In this document: piece after piece, positions 33,680-42,841 of the stretch | Numbering within the stretch: the first letter of the stretch is position 1 | Layout of the letters: every line of letters begins with the position of its first letter | From: Halalkalicoccus jeotgali B3 | GTDB lineage: Archaea; Halobacteriota; Halobacteria; Halobacteriales; Halalkalicoccaceae | Length of the DNA: 64,000 nucleotides | Assembly (NCBI RefSeq): GCF_000196895.1 | Contig: NC_014297.1 | Span: 682,001 to 746,000, forward strand | Direction: 5' to 3' | Made by a program: the position numbers and the translations under genes | The notes under the pieces: generated by a model | Databases searched by the model: none | The model's input: only the letters and a program-made list of their open reading frames with translations | Told to the model about the DNA's origin: nothing

Positions 33680-34858
33680 CTATCGGACCTCCGTTCGCTC
33701 GGCAATCGATCCGCCGACGTCCGCACCCGTCCGTACGGTCGCGTCCGGCCCGACCATCGTCCCCGGGGCGAACGAGGAGGCCCCGCCGATCTCGACGCGA
33801 TCGGCGAACAGCGCGCCCAGTCGCTCGCGTTCGAACATCCGGTCTCCGACGCGGACGTCGCCCGGTCCGCCGGGGACGGTCGTGCCCGCGCCGACGGAGA
33901 CGCCCTGCCCGGTGACACAGTCGATCAGCGTCGCGTTCGGTCCCACGCGCGTATCGGAATCCAGAAGCGATCCCTCGATGACCGCGCTCGACTCGACGGT
34001 GACGTTCTCGCCCAGACAGGTGTACGGTCCAAGCACCGTCCCCGGGCCGACCTCGGCGTCGGCCCCGATCACGACCGGGTCGCGGATGATCGCCGTCTCG
34101 TGGACGGTCGCGCTGTCGTCGATGCGCTCGTCGCGACCCTCGCCGGCGAGACCGGCGTCCGTCAGGTCGCGACTCACTTCGAGCAGGTCCCACGGGTAGG
34201 TCGCATCGACCCACAGTCCGTCGGTGACGGTTCCGTGAACGGCGGCATCCGAGTCGACGAGCCACGAGAGCGCGTCGATCAGCGAGTGCTCGCCGTCGCG
34301 CGGTTCGGCGTTCCTGATCGCCTCGAAGATCTTTGGATTCAGCCCGTAGATACCGGCGTTGAGACGGTATCTGCGTTCGTCGGTCGGGCGCTCGACGAGG
34401 TCGGTCACCCGGTCACCGTCCATGATGACGCCGCCGTAGTGTTCGACGCGGCTGTGATCGAGCACGCCGAGCGTGGCCACCTCCTCCCCGGTCGCCTCGA
34501 TGACGTCGCTGATGATGTTCGAATCGAGGATCTGATCGCCGTACGCGACGAGAAAGGGCTCCTCGAAGCGGTCCTCGAGCGACAACAACGCGTGGCCCGA
34601 GCCCAGTTGCTTCTCTTGGACGACGTACGTCAGCGGAACGTTCCTGTAGGTCGGTCCGAAGTGGTCCTGTACGCGGCTTCGACCGTAGCCGACGACGACG
34701 GTGATTTCGCTGACGCCGGCCTCGATCAACCCGTCGAAGACGTGGGCGAGGATGGGTTTGTTCGCCGCGGGCAACATCGGCTTGGGCCGATGGCGCGTCA
34801 GGGGTCGCAGTCGTACCCCTTCCCCGGCAGCGAGTACGACCGCAGGTAACGTGTCCAT
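33680..34858 (-). CDS. GlmU-like sugar-1-phosphate nucleotidyltransferase/acetyltransferase
   Basis: The ATG at 34858 begins a 392-residue protein. The N-terminal half has AAGEGVRLRPLTRHRPKPML (nucleotidyltransferase signature) and the metal-binding AYGDQ. The C-terminal half is a left-handed beta-helix of hexapeptide repeats (IGADAEVGPGTVLGPY, VESSAVIEGS). This is the usual layout of archaeal bifunctional enzymes making UDP-GlcNAc or a related sugar nucleotide. The coupling to glmS two bases downstream supports the UDP-GlcNAc role. A duplicate nucleotidyltransferase, the aglF-like gene at 22964, lacks the acetyltransferase half. Confidence 0.88.
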   Translation of the reverse strand: MDTLPAVVLAAGEGVRLRPLTRHRPKPMLPAANKPILAHVFDGLIEAGVSEITVVVGYGRSRVQDHFGPTYRNVPLTYVVQEKQLGSGHALLSLEDRFEEPFLVAYGDQILDSNIISDVIEATGEEVATLGVLDHSRVEHYGGVIMDGDRVTDLVERPTDERRYRLNAGIYGLNPKIFEAIRNAEPRDGEHSLIDALSWLVDSDAAVHGTVTDGLWVDATYPWDLLEVSRDLTDAGLAGEGRDERIDDSATVHETAIIRDPVVIGADAEVGPGTVLGPYTCLGENVTVESSAVIEGSLLDSDTRVGPNATLIDCVTGQGVSVGAGTTVPGGPGDVRVGDRMFERERLGALFADRVEIGGASSFAPGTMVGPDATVRTGADVGGSIAERTEVR

Positions 34859-35055
34859 ATACCACCGCATCGCCCGACTGGCACTTATGCCTTTCATCCT
34901 GCACCCGACGGTTCGGCGGAATCACAACGGTTTATCGACCGGAATCGGGTTCTCCCCGCGTTTTCGCGGTCGAACACCCGGTTTTTCCGAACGGTCGTGA
35001 GGCGGTGTGACGCGTGGTCGAACAGGTTTTTCGCCCCCCGGCCCGTACGGTGGGT

Positions 35056-35448
35056 ATGAGCGATCCGGACGCTTCGAGCGAGGCCGAATGGCGAGAACGC
35101 CTGACCGACGAGCAGTACCACGTCCTGCGGGAGGCGGGCACCGAACGCCCCTTCACGGGGGAGTACGTCGATCGCTTCGAGGACGGTACCTACCGGTGTG
35201 CGGGCTGTGGGGCCGAACTGTTCGACTCGGGAACGAAGTTCGAACACGGCTGTGGCTGGCCGAGTTTCGCCGACGCAAAGGAGGGGGCCGTCGAGTTCCG
35301 CGAGGACCACAGCCACGGCATGGAGCGCGTGGAGGTCGTCTGTGCGAACTGCGAGGGCCACCTGGGTCACGTCTTCGAGGACGGCCCCGAGCCGACGGGC
35401 GATCGCTACTGTATCAACTCCGCCGCCCTCGAGTTCGAAGGTCAGTAG
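35056..35448 (+). CDS. msrB: Peptide methionine-(R)-S-oxide reductase
   Basis: A 130-residue MsrB repairing oxidised methionine in proteins. It has two zinc-binding CxxC pairs (CAGC and CANC), GCGWPSF, and the catalytic Cys in RYCINSAAL near the C-terminus. The start ATG at 35056 is close to a GC-rich upstream stretch. It is a single gene convergent with a small coiled-coil protein. Confidence 0.95.
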   Translation: MSDPDASSEAEWRERLTDEQYHVLREAGTERPFTGEYVDRFEDGTYRCAGCGAELFDSGTKFEHGCGWPSFADAKEGAVEFREDHSHGMERVEVVCANCEGHLGHVFEDGPEPTGDRYCINSAALEFEGQ

Positions 35449-35612
35449 CCCGGCGGCTCCTCGCGTTCTTCGAGGACCCACTCCAATTCCTCGATCGCGC
35501 GCAGTAGTTCGGCCTCCTGTTCGTCCTCCAGCGGCGAGGAGGGGGGATCCTGATCGTCGTATCTGTCCTCGAGTTCCGCGATGCGCTCGCGAACGGTGTC
35601 GGCTGATCGCAT
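35442..35612 (-). CDS. Small acidic coiled-coil protein
   Basis: A 56-residue protein from ATG at 35612: [18 protein letters not shown], then an acidic linker and a second helix ([18 protein letters not shown]). Its stop TGA overlaps the msrB stop region. Too short for a family call, but the heptad-like pattern and haloarchaeal codon use support a real gene. Confidence 0.55.
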   Translation of the reverse strand: MRSADTVRERIAELEDRYDDQDPPSSPLEDEQEAELLRAIEELEWVLEEREEPPGY

Positions 35613-35643
35613 GGCGGACGTTCATTCAGCACCTACAAAACAG

Positions 35644-35832
35644 CTACGCTGGGGGCTCGTATCGTCGCCAGAGCCAGCCCACGCCGAGTGCGAGGACGAG
35701 GGCCCCGGCCAGTACGTGCCAGTAGTCCCCGTGGAGCAGCGCGCTCGTGAAATACAGCGCCATAACCACCGCCACCATCGTCAGCGACAGCCAGTGAGCA
35801 CGGTAGAACCCCAGGGCGGTGCGAACCGACAT
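35644..35832 (-). CDS. Small two-helix membrane protein
   Basis: A 62-residue protein from ATG at 35832. It has two hydrophobic segments (LSLTMVAVVMALYFTSALL and VLAGALVLALGVGWLW) separated by HGDYWH. Function unknown. Divergent from the small membrane protein at 35926. Confidence 0.6.
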   Translation of the reverse strand: MSVRTALGFYRAHWLSLTMVAVVMALYFTSALLHGDYWHVLAGALVLALGVGWLWRRYEPPA

Positions 35833-35925
35833 CCGCAGAGGGTTCGCCCTCCAGCCGGATATACCCTGCGAGGCGCGGCGGGCGGGAACCGAGCGATTGA
35901 GGGTTCCGTGGCCCGAACCGTCGGT

Positions 35926-36165
35926 ATGGCAACGCTCTCGAGCAAGGCGGCGTTCGTCCTCGTGTTGGTGACGGGTATCCTCGTCCCCGGCGTGATGAAC
36001 TACGTCTTCTCGGTCGTGCTGGACCAGCAGATGCTGGGGCGGATCGTCTGGGTGGTCGGCTACACCCTGATGATCGCCGTGGTCTGGTACGGCTGGATCC
36101 GTCCGCTCGATATCACGGGGCCCGAACCCGACGCCGAGGACGTGGAACGGAAGGTTAAAGACTGA
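35926..36165 (+). CDS. Small two-helix membrane protein
   Basis: A 79-residue protein from ATG at 35926 with two hydrophobic segments (FVLVLVTGILVPGVMNYVF and GRIVWVVGYTLMIAVVWYGW) and an acidic C-terminus. Function unknown; 23 bases before another small membrane protein in the same direction, so probably co-transcribed. Confidence 0.65.
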   Translation: MATLSSKAAFVLVLVTGILVPGVMNYVFSVVLDQQMLGRIVWVVGYTLMIAVVWYGWIRPLDITGPEPDAEDVERKVKD

Positions 36166-36188
36166 ATCCCGCGCAGTTCCGGGCAAGA

Positions 36189-36446
36189 ATGCTTGAGTTC
36201 GTCCCACTCCAGCCGCTGGACGACTTCATCCAGAACTACTCGTTTGCACAGGTGCTGGTGGTCGCGTTCATCCTCTCGGTGCTCGGGTCGTTTCCCCTCT
36301 CGAAGAAGCTACTCTCGCTAAACGTGGTCCTCTTCGGCGTCCTGTTCTTGCTCGTTCCGGCGACCGTCTCCTCGGTGTCGTATAAGCTGCTGGGCGTGGC
36401 CCTGATCGTTATCGGCCCGATCCTCTTTACGACCGCGCGCGATTGA
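36189..36446 (+). CDS. Small three-helix membrane protein
   Basis: An 85-residue protein starting MLEFVPLQPLDDF, with hydrophobic segments at about 22-36, 44-60 and 66-82. No known family. It ends just before the convergent siroheme decarboxylase gene. Confidence 0.65.
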   Translation: MLEFVPLQPLDDFIQNYSFAQVLVVAFILSVLGSFPLSKKLLSLNVVLFGVLFLLVPATVSSVSYKLLGVALIVIGPILFTTARD

Positions 36447-36458
36447 GGTCGGTGTCGG

Positions 36459-37499
36459 CTACGCCGAGAGCAACTCGTCGTAGCGCGCGCCCGTCTGTTT
36501 CAGCGTCTCCGTCGAATAGAGCCGCTCGTGCTCGTAGGGGAGGTACTCCTCGGCGAGCGCGTCGATCCGGGCGTCGACGGCCGCCGGATCGCGCCCGTGG
36601 ATCATCGTAAAGAGGTTGTACTCCCAGCCGAGCTCGCTCCGGCGCGGGCGGTGATAACACAGCGTGACCGAGGGCAACGCCCCAACGGCCCGTCCGCGCC
36701 CGTCTAACTCCTCGTCGGGGACGTTCCAGACCACCATGCAGTTGGCCGTAAAGCCCGTCACGACGTGGTTTATCACGCAGCCGACCCGCTTGATACAGCC
36801 CGCCGCGAGCAGCCGGGTGACCGACTCGATCACCGCGTCGGTATCGTAGCCCGTCGCCCGCGCCACGTCCGCGTACGGCGTCCGCGAGAGGGGCAGCCCC
36901 TCCTGGATCTCGAGGAGGACGGCGGCATCGAGCGCCGTGAGGTCGCCGGTCGCCTCCTCGCTGATCGCCGTCGCCTCGACCCGATCCGTCCCGGAACTCG
37001 ACTCACGGGCGAACCGGTCCGCGTTCACGACGGGGAACTCCAGATCGATGTAGAAGTCCGTCAGCATCGGGAGGTTCAACACCGTACAGCCGGTCCGTTC
37101 TTCGATCTCCGCGAGGATCCGGTCGCGAGTCTCCCGCGAGCCGGCGGTGACGACGAACCAGGTGTTCCACTCGTGGTCCCGACGGTAGTTGTGGTTGACC
37201 TGCCGGTAGGAGTTGATCACTGCCGTGACCTCCTCCGTGCGCTCTTCGGGGGCACGCACCGCCGCGAGCGTCGAGGAGCCGATCACCGGCGGGTTGAGCA
37301 CCGCGCCGAACCGCCGGACGATACCGCGCTCGACGAGCGCCTCGACGCGCGCGAGCGCTTCCGTCTCGCTCACGCCGACTGCCTCGCCGATCGCCCGGAA
37401 GGGTCTGACTTCGACGGGAACGCCGCTTTGATAGCCGTCGATGAGGGCGGCGTCGACCTCGTCGAGGTCGGATCGCCAGTCGTCCTCCAGCGTACTCAT
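36459..37499 (-). CDS. Fused AhbA-AhbB-type siroheme decarboxylase
   Basis: A 346-residue protein with two Lrp/AsnC-like halves: HTH plus catalytic segment HNYRRDHEWNTWFVV (about 115-129) in the first, and CYHRPRRSELGWEYNLFTMIHG-type segment (about 295-316) in the second. These signatures match the AhbA/AhbB (NirDL-type) siroheme decarboxylases that convert siroheme to didecarboxysiroheme in archaeal heme synthesis. In many organisms the two parts are separate subunits; here both are in one chain. The gene is divergent from the TrpD-fold gene. Confidence 0.85.
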   Translation of the reverse strand: MSTLEDDWRSDLDEVDAALIDGYQSGVPVEVRPFRAIGEAVGVSETEALARVEALVERGIVRRFGAVLNPPVIGSSTLAAVRAPEERTEEVTAVINSYRQVNHNYRRDHEWNTWFVVTAGSRETRDRILAEIEERTGCTVLNLPMLTDFYIDLEFPVVNADRFARESSSGTDRVEATAISEEATGDLTALDAAVLLEIQEGLPLSRTPYADVARATGYDTDAVIESVTRLLAAGCIKRVGCVINHVVTGFTANCMVVWNVPDEELDGRGRAVGALPSVTLCYHRPRRSELGWEYNLFTMIHGRDPAAVDARIDALAEEYLPYEHERLYSTETLKQTGARYDELLSA

Positions 37500-37589
37500 T
37501 GCTCGGAGAAAGGGGTCGCGCACATTACAGCGTACCGGTTTTCGCGGGCGAAGGCGAGCGTTTTTGCGCCCGCCGTCCCAACCCCCGAT

Positions 37590-38648
37590 ATGGCACAAGC
37601 GACCCGGGAGTACGGCGAGTGGCCGCTCAAGCGCTTGATGAGCGAGGTCGTCGGTTCGGGACACAAGTCCGCCGACGACATGACCTACGAACAGGCCACA
37701 GAAGCGTTCCGTCGGATCCTCGACGCCGAGCCCGACCACACTACCTTGGGAGCCTTCTGGCTGGCGAACCGCTGGAAGCGAAACACCGCCGAGGAACTGG
37801 CCGCCTTCACCGACGTGATGCGCGAGTCGGTCGTCGTCGCCGAGCCCGATTGTGATCCCGTCGACTGCGGGGCGAACTACGACGGCAAACACACCTCCGC
37901 ACTCTTGGGCGTCGCCGCGGGCTGTGTCGCCGCCGGCGCGGGCACGCCCGTCGTCGCCCACTCGGGCGATCGCGTCCCTACCCAAAAGGCGACCGCGTAC
38001 AAGCACGTGCTCGACGAACTGGGCGTGCGTACGGAACTCGATCCCGACGAGAGCGCCGACATGGTCGACGAATGCGGGTTCGGGTTTTACTACCAGCCCG
38101 AGTTCAACCCCGGGATCGGTGCTCTCTTCGAGCGCCGGGACGCGATGGGCGTACGGACCTTCGTCAACACGATCGAGACGCTTGCGAACCCCGCGAACGC
38201 CGACGTTCATCTCGGAAGCTTCTATCATTTGCCCTTCGCAAAGCGGATCGTCGAGACCTTCGAGCGCAGCGAGCAGTCCCTCTCGAGCGTGTTGATGTTC
38301 CAGGGCATGGAGGGGTACGATGACGTCCGACCGGGACTGACGAAGGTCGCAGAATGGCGCGAGGGGGAGTTTTCGGACTTCGAGATCCAAACCGGAGAAT
38401 ACGGCATGGACTTCGAGAGCGAGGACCTCGAAGTCGAGGACGTCGAGGCCGATTCGGCGACCATCACTCGCGAGGTCCTCGCCGGCGAGCGAACGGACGG
38501 CTTTACCGACGCCGTTTCGCTCAACGCCGCGCTGCGGATCTACGCCCGCGGGGACGCAGGATCGATCGACGTGGGTCTGGAGACGGCGCGCGAGGCGATC
38601 GACGACGGGAGCGCAACGGCGGTTCTCGAGGACCTGCAGGCGTTCTGA
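37590..38648 (+). CDS. Divergent TrpD-fold (anthranilate phosphoribosyltransferase-like) protein
   Basis: A 352-residue protein with the TrpD helical N-terminal domain (LMSEVVGSGHKSADDMTYEQA) and the alpha/beta domain. In true TrpD the phosphoribosyl-diphosphate loop is GTGGD and a KHGNR motif follows; here the equivalents are CGANYDGK (about 89-96) and AHSGDR (about 127-132). The substrate is therefore probably not anthranilate. The C-terminus is very acidic. Its divergence from the siroheme decarboxylase gene is only positional. Annotated TrpD would be misleading. Confidence 0.75.
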   Translation: MAQATREYGEWPLKRLMSEVVGSGHKSADDMTYEQATEAFRRILDAEPDHTTLGAFWLANRWKRNTAEELAAFTDVMRESVVVAEPDCDPVDCGANYDGKHTSALLGVAAGCVAAGAGTPVVAHSGDRVPTQKATAYKHVLDELGVRTELDPDESADMVDECGFGFYYQPEFNPGIGALFERRDAMGVRTFVNTIETLANPANADVHLGSFYHLPFAKRIVETFERSEQSLSSVLMFQGMEGYDDVRPGLTKVAEWREGEFSDFEIQTGEYGMDFESEDLEVEDVEADSATITREVLAGERTDGFTDAVSLNAALRIYARGDAGSIDVGLETAREAIDDGSATAVLEDLQAF

Positions 38649-38694
38649 GTCGGCCCACCGACAACGTATTTGCCCCGGATACCCTCACGAGCGT

Positions 38695-39768
38695 ATGAGC
38701 GAACCGGACGTCGGGATGGCCGTTGGGCTGGAGGTCGAGTACTGGGTGATCGACGGGGAGGGTCACCTCTGTGCCGGCGAGGAGATCGTCGCCGCCCACG
38801 ACCGGATCGACCACGAGTTCGTCGCCCCGATGGTCGAGTTCGAGACGCCGCCCCGTTCGGACCTCAAGGCGGTGCGTGCGGATCTGCGGGAGGTCCTCGA
38901 AGCGGGACTCGCGGCCGCCGCGGACGCCGGCAAGGAACTCGTTCCGCTGGGAACGCCCCTCGTAAGCGAGACGATGCCCGCTATTTCCGATCGCGGGCGG
39001 TTGCTCGAACGCCTCTACGGAGAGGGCGTCGAGTACGCCAAACACTGTGCGGGCACGCACGTCCACTTCGACAAGCGGGCGGTACCGGACCAGATCAACC
39101 TGCTGACGGCGCTCGATCCGACGCTCGCGCTGGTGGCCTCCTCACCCTACTACGACGGCCGGCGCCTCGCGCACTCCTCGCGGGCGTACGTCTATCGCTA
39201 CGAGACCGGCCGGGCGTTCTCGCGACACCGTGACCTCTGGGAGTACGCCGACTCGATGAACGAGTGGAACGACCGCCTCACCGGGGCCTACGAGGAACTG
39301 CGCGCGCTGGCGGCCGAACGCGGGATCGACGACGCCGAGTTCGAGCGCCACGTCGAACCCGAAAATAGCGTCCTGACGCCGGTTCGCCTTCGGCTCGGCT
39401 CGCCGACCGTCGAGTGGCGCGCGCCCGACGCCACCCTCCCGAGCCAGCTGCTTGCGCTGCTCGCGGACGTGACGACGGCGGTATCGGCCCTCGAGGAGCG
39501 CTCGGTCGAGATCGGCGAGCCCGGGATCGAAGACGAGGCGGTGGTGATACCGACCTTCGAGGGGCTACGCGATCTCACCCGCGAGGCCATCGTTGAGGGA
39601 CGAACGCCGGCCATCGAGCGGTATCTCGGCGCCTTGGGGATCGATTCCGGTGGCTACGTCCCGATCTCGGAGACGATCGACGCGGGCGAGCACATCGACC
39701 GTGAGCGCGCCCGCGAACTCCGCCTCGAGTACGCGGCGCGGCTGCGCGAGGACGTCGCCACACTCTAG
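38695..39768 (+). CDS. gshA: Glutamate-cysteine ligase (GCS2/YbdK type)
   Basis: The 357-residue enzyme joins glutamate and cysteine to gamma-glutamylcysteine, the main low-molecular-weight thiol of haloarchaea. It starts with an LEVEYWVID ATP-grasp-like motif, has PMVEFETPP (about 45-53), HCAGTHVHFD (about 116-125) and SPTVEWRAPD (about 235-244). Its stop overlaps that of the convergent AstE-like gene by 4 bases. A single gene 46 bases after the TrpD-fold gene. Confidence 0.88.
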   Translation: MSEPDVGMAVGLEVEYWVIDGEGHLCAGEEIVAAHDRIDHEFVAPMVEFETPPRSDLKAVRADLREVLEAGLAAAADAGKELVPLGTPLVSETMPAISDRGRLLERLYGEGVEYAKHCAGTHVHFDKRAVPDQINLLTALDPTLALVASSPYYDGRRLAHSSRAYVYRYETGRAFSRHRDLWEYADSMNEWNDRLTGAYEELRALAAERGIDDAEFERHVEPENSVLTPVRLRLGSPTVEWRAPDATLPSQLLALLADVTTAVSALEERSVEIGEPGIEDEAVVIPTFEGLRDLTREAIVEGRTPAIERYLGALGIDSGGYVPISETIDAGEHIDRERARELRLEYAARLREDVATL

Positions 39769-40742
39769 TCGTCCTCGTTGTCGAGGGGCAACGCGACGTT
39801 CGCGAGCTTCCCGCCGGCGGTGACGGTCGCCTCCTTGGTCAGTGCATAGAGGATCCCGTCGCGGTCGGCGCGCGCCTCCTGGAGCACCTCGTAGGTCGTC
39901 GGGTCGTACAACGTTCCCAGGTAGGTACCGGCCTCGATCTCCCGGCCGACTTCGAGCGTGGACTCGGCTCGAAAGAGCCCCGAGTCGGTCGCGGTGACGC
40001 GCCCGAGGTGGTTGCGCGCGAGGCGGCGCTCGCCGCGGGGTTCGGGAGCCCCCGAGAGAACCGAGCGATCCCGAAGGACGTTCAGCGTCCCCTCGAGACC
40101 GGCCTCGACCGCGCTCTCGTCGATCCGTTTGTTGGACGCGAGTTCGGGCGTGATCGTCGGGATCCCCGCCCGCGTAGCCGCGACCCGGAGTTTGCCGTCG
40201 AAGCCGCGCTGGCTCCACTCCTCGTTTGCCGCCTCGCCGGCGCGCTCCGCTAAAAGGAGGTCGGTTCCGAACGCCTCGGCCAGCGCGCGCGAGCCGTCGT
40301 CGCCGGCCATGAACACGACGTGGGTCAGCATCTCGGGGCTGCCCGTGTGCAGGTCGACGACGGCGTCGGCCTCGCGTGCGCGCTCCCAGAGGGCTGCAGT
40401 CATGCGCTCGTGGAGGGTTCCGTCCGAGCTACCGGGCCACGCCCGGTTCATGTTGGCGTTGATGCTGTCGAGGGCCTCGGGGGTGGTGTAGGAGACCCGA
40501 TCGAAGGTGAGCGGATCGGCGACCGGGACCGCGATCACCTCGCCCGCGAGTTCCGCCGAGACGAGCCGGTCGTGCAGCCGCCTGAGGACCTCGACGCCGT
40601 TTACCTCCCGGCCGTGCTGGGCGGCCTGAACATAGATCTTCGGGCCGCTTCGCCCGCCGCGATAGCGGTGGATCGTCGTCTCTATCTCGATTCCCGAGGG
40701 AAGCCGGGCGAGCGTGAGTCGCTCGGCGTCGTGAGTGACCAT
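39765..40742 (-). CDS. Succinylglutamate desuccinylase/aspartoacylase family zinc hydrolase
   Basis: A 325-residue AstE/AspA-type peptidase. Zinc ligands are in AQHGREVNG (His and Glu, about 38-46) and DLHTGSP (His, about 124-130); an acidic catalytic residue lies later (TPELASN). The C-terminal 90 residues form the usual beta domain. It would hydrolyse an N-acyl amino acid or a similar amide. Substrate cannot be assigned. Confidence 0.85.
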   Translation of the reverse strand: MVTHDAERLTLARLPSGIEIETTIHRYRGGRSGPKIYVQAAQHGREVNGVEVLRRLHDRLVSAELAGEVIAVPVADPLTFDRVSYTTPEALDSINANMNRAWPGSSDGTLHERMTAALWERAREADAVVDLHTGSPEMLTHVVFMAGDDGSRALAEAFGTDLLLAERAGEAANEEWSQRGFDGKLRVAATRAGIPTITPELASNKRIDESAVEAGLEGTLNVLRDRSVLSGAPEPRGERRLARNHLGRVTATDSGLFRAESTLEVGREIEAGTYLGTLYDPTTYEVLQEARADRDGILYALTKEATVTAGGKLANVALPLDNEDD

Positions 40743-40827
40743 ACCCGCTCGATTCGCGCCCGACGACTATCAATACGCTCACGGGGCGATCACCAGCGTT
40801 TTACGCCGTCTCGACGACTGACCAACC

Positions 40828-41370
40828 ATGGGTACGACCGCGACGCTGCACACGACGAAAGGCGACATTACCATCGAACTGTTCGACGAGCGCGCGCCCC
40901 GCACCGTCGAGAACTTCCTGAACCTCGCGGAACACGACCCGGCCGCAAGCGACGACCCCGCCCCCGACACACCCACCTGGGAGGACCCCGAGAGCGGCGA
41001 GGTCCGCGGCGACGGGCTGTACAACGGCGTCGAGTTCCACCGCGTCATCGACGAGTTCATGATCCAGACGGGAGACCCGACCGGCACCGGTCGGGGCGGG
41101 CCCGGTTACAGCTTCGACGACGAGTTCCACGACGAGCTGCGCCACGATTCTGCGGGCACCCTCTCGATGGCAAACAGCGGCCCGAACACGAACGGCTCGC
41201 AGTTTTTCATCACGCTCGCGCCCACGCCCCACCTCGACGACCGCCATGCCGTCTTCGGGGAAGTGGTCGAGGGGATGGACGTCGTCGAGGAGATCGGCGC
41301 CACCGAGACCGACGCACAGGACAAGCCGACGACGACCATCGAGATCGAGTCGGTCACGATCGACGGGTAG
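40828..41370 (+). CDS. Cyclophilin-type peptidyl-prolyl isomerase
   Basis: A 180-residue cyclophilin. It has [19 protein letters not shown] (about 71-89), [17 protein letters not shown] (about 112-128) and [12 protein letters not shown], the active-site segments with catalytic Arg73-type residue and Gln/Phe pocket. An acidic insert ([12 protein letters not shown]) near 50-60 is common in halophiles. It assists protein folding in the cytoplasm. Small membrane protein gene follows on the other strand. Confidence 0.94.
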   Translation: MGTTATLHTTKGDITIELFDERAPRTVENFLNLAEHDPAASDDPAPDTPTWEDPESGEVRGDGLYNGVEFHRVIDEFMIQTGDPTGTGRGGPGYSFDDEFHDELRHDSAGTLSMANSGPNTNGSQFFITLAPTPHLDDRHAVFGEVVEGMDVVEEIGATETDAQDKPTTTIEIESVTIDG

Positions 41371-41372
41371 CC

Positions 41373-41669
41373 CTACGCGTACCGGCGCGCGCCGACGAGC
41401 AGCCACACCGACACCGCAAGCGTCAGCCCGACGAATCCAACGACGAACGTCCCCTCCCAGCGGGCCTCGGGGACGAACCCACTCGCGACGAGGGCGATCC
41501 CGAGGACGACCGTCCACCGGCCGACGAAGGCCGCCAACCCTTCCGGATCGCGCACCGCCTCGGGGTCGTACCCCGAGATCAGTTCGGGATGGCCCTCCCG
41601 GACCAGCAGGCCGAGTCCGACGAGGGCGAACCCGCTGACCCAGAGGACCACGGCGAGCGCGAGGGACAT
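41373..41669 (-). CDS. Small three-helix membrane protein
   Basis: A 98-residue protein with hydrophobic segments at about 3-23, 47-63 and 72-94. Typical unassigned haloarchaeal membrane protein. It ends 2 bases from the convergent cyclophilin gene. Confidence 0.65.
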   Translation of the reverse strand: MSLALAVVLWVSGFALVGLGLLVREGHPELISGYDPEAVRDPEGLAAFVGRWTVVLGIALVASGFVPEARWEGTFVVGFVGLTLAVSVWLLVGARRYA

Positions 41670-41751
41670 GCCGGCTCTGCTCCTTCGAGTGCCCTAATGC
41701 TGTCGGCCCCGAAACCGTAACCCGAAAGCCCGCCCGGTCCCTTCCTCGACT

Positions 41752-42087
41752 ATGAGCGATTCGACGCCCCGTCCGAGCGAGATCGGCGAAACGGACGCCC
41801 CGCCGATCGAGGAGAAACCCTACAAGATCGTCTTCGAGGCCAACAAGTGTTTTGGGGCAGGGAAATGCGCTGAAGCCTCCCGGAACTGGGAGCTCGATCT
41901 CGAAACGGGGATCGCGAAACCCCGTTCGTACTTCATCACCGAAGAGGAGTTAGAAGAGAACGTCCGGGCGGCCGAACTCTGTCCCGCCAAGAAGGACCGT
42001 GGCGTGATCCACGTCGTCGACCGGCGCACGGACGAGGAGATCGCACCCGATCCACACGGCGACGGCACCCTGAGCGTCGACTGGTAA
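41752..42087 (+). CDS. Small single-cluster ferredoxin
   Basis: A 111-residue ferredoxin. The cluster motif is CFGAGKC with five residues between Cys, then ELCPAKK near residue 78, so three Cys are placed as in [3Fe-4S] (or an incomplete [4Fe-4S]) ferredoxins. The rest is acidic, as usual for halophiles. It may pass electrons to a monooxygenase or other enzyme; no partner gene is adjacent. The bat-type regulator is convergent. Confidence 0.78.
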   Translation: MSDSTPRPSEIGETDAPPIEEKPYKIVFEANKCFGAGKCAEASRNWELDLETGIAKPRSYFITEEELEENVRAAELCPAKKDRGVIHVVDRRTDEEIAPDPHGDGTLSVDW

Positions 42088-42088
42088 C

Positions 42089-42775
42089 TCAGTGCGATTC
42101 CTCGAGGGGCTGTCCGGGCTGTTTCTTGGCGTTCGAGGTCGACAGCGCCCGGTCGACGAGGCTCCCATGGGCCCGACGGAGGCGTTCGGAGAGCGCCTGA
42201 TGGGAGATGTCGAGGCTGTCCGCGAGTTCTGACATCGTCGTCTCGCGGGGGACCTCGTAGTAACCCCGGTCTTTGGCCGCCGAAAGGGTGCGGTACTGTG
42301 AGTCGGTGAGCCCGAACTGTGATTCGCCCTCGTTGTCGAGACTGTAGATCGAATCGACGGTGAGATCGAGGCCGCGGTCCTCGCAGAATTCGTAGGTCCC
42401 CGATAGCGAGTCGTGATCGGGAAACATCACCTGCAGGTGCCACGTCCCGTCGTTCGCGTGGGCCTGCGTGATCACCCCTTCCTCTTCGAGGAGCAGGTGG
42501 ACGACGAGTTCGACCTCGTCGACCCAGTTCATCCGGTAGAACCGTTCGTCCTCGAACTCCGCGAGGACGGTGTATCGATCGACGGAGGGATCGGTCCCGA
42601 GGGCCGCCTCGAACGCATCGAAGTCCTCGGCCCGCACCCAGACGAACGGGATCGCCGAATCCGATTCCTGCGCGGCGAAGCGTTCGATCTCGACGTACAG
42701 ATCGGGGACCCGCGAGAAGGTATCGGCCAGCGCGAACTGCTCTACTGGCACCCGGAAGTCGGTGATCGTCGCCAT
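42089..42775 (-). CDS. Bat-type (HTH_10) transcriptional regulator
   Basis: I chose the ATG at 42775; the gene encodes 228 residues. The N-terminal half has the bacterio-opsin-activator-like sensing region (VPVEQFALADTF, FVWVRAEDFDAFE), and the C-terminal HTH_10 domain begins about residue 155 (LTDSQYRTLSAAKDRGYYEVPR, then LADSLDISHQALSERLRRAH). One base separates its stop from that of the convergent ferredoxin gene, so it may control an electron-transfer function. Resembles the regulator at 17896. Confidence 0.88.
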   Translation of the reverse strand: MATITDFRVPVEQFALADTFSRVPDLYVEIERFAAQESDSAIPFVWVRAEDFDAFEAALGTDPSVDRYTVLAEFEDERFYRMNWVDEVELVVHLLLEEEGVITQAHANDGTWHLQVMFPDHDSLSGTYEFCEDRGLDLTVDSIYSLDNEGESQFGLTDSQYRTLSAAKDRGYYEVPRETTMSELADSLDISHQALSERLRRAHGSLVDRALSTSNAKKQPGQPLEESH

Positions 42776-42841
42776 GGTACGCGAAGGACCCCCGTTCAAA
42801 TATGGGTTTCTACACCGCGCGGGAGTCCACGGCCGGGTCGC

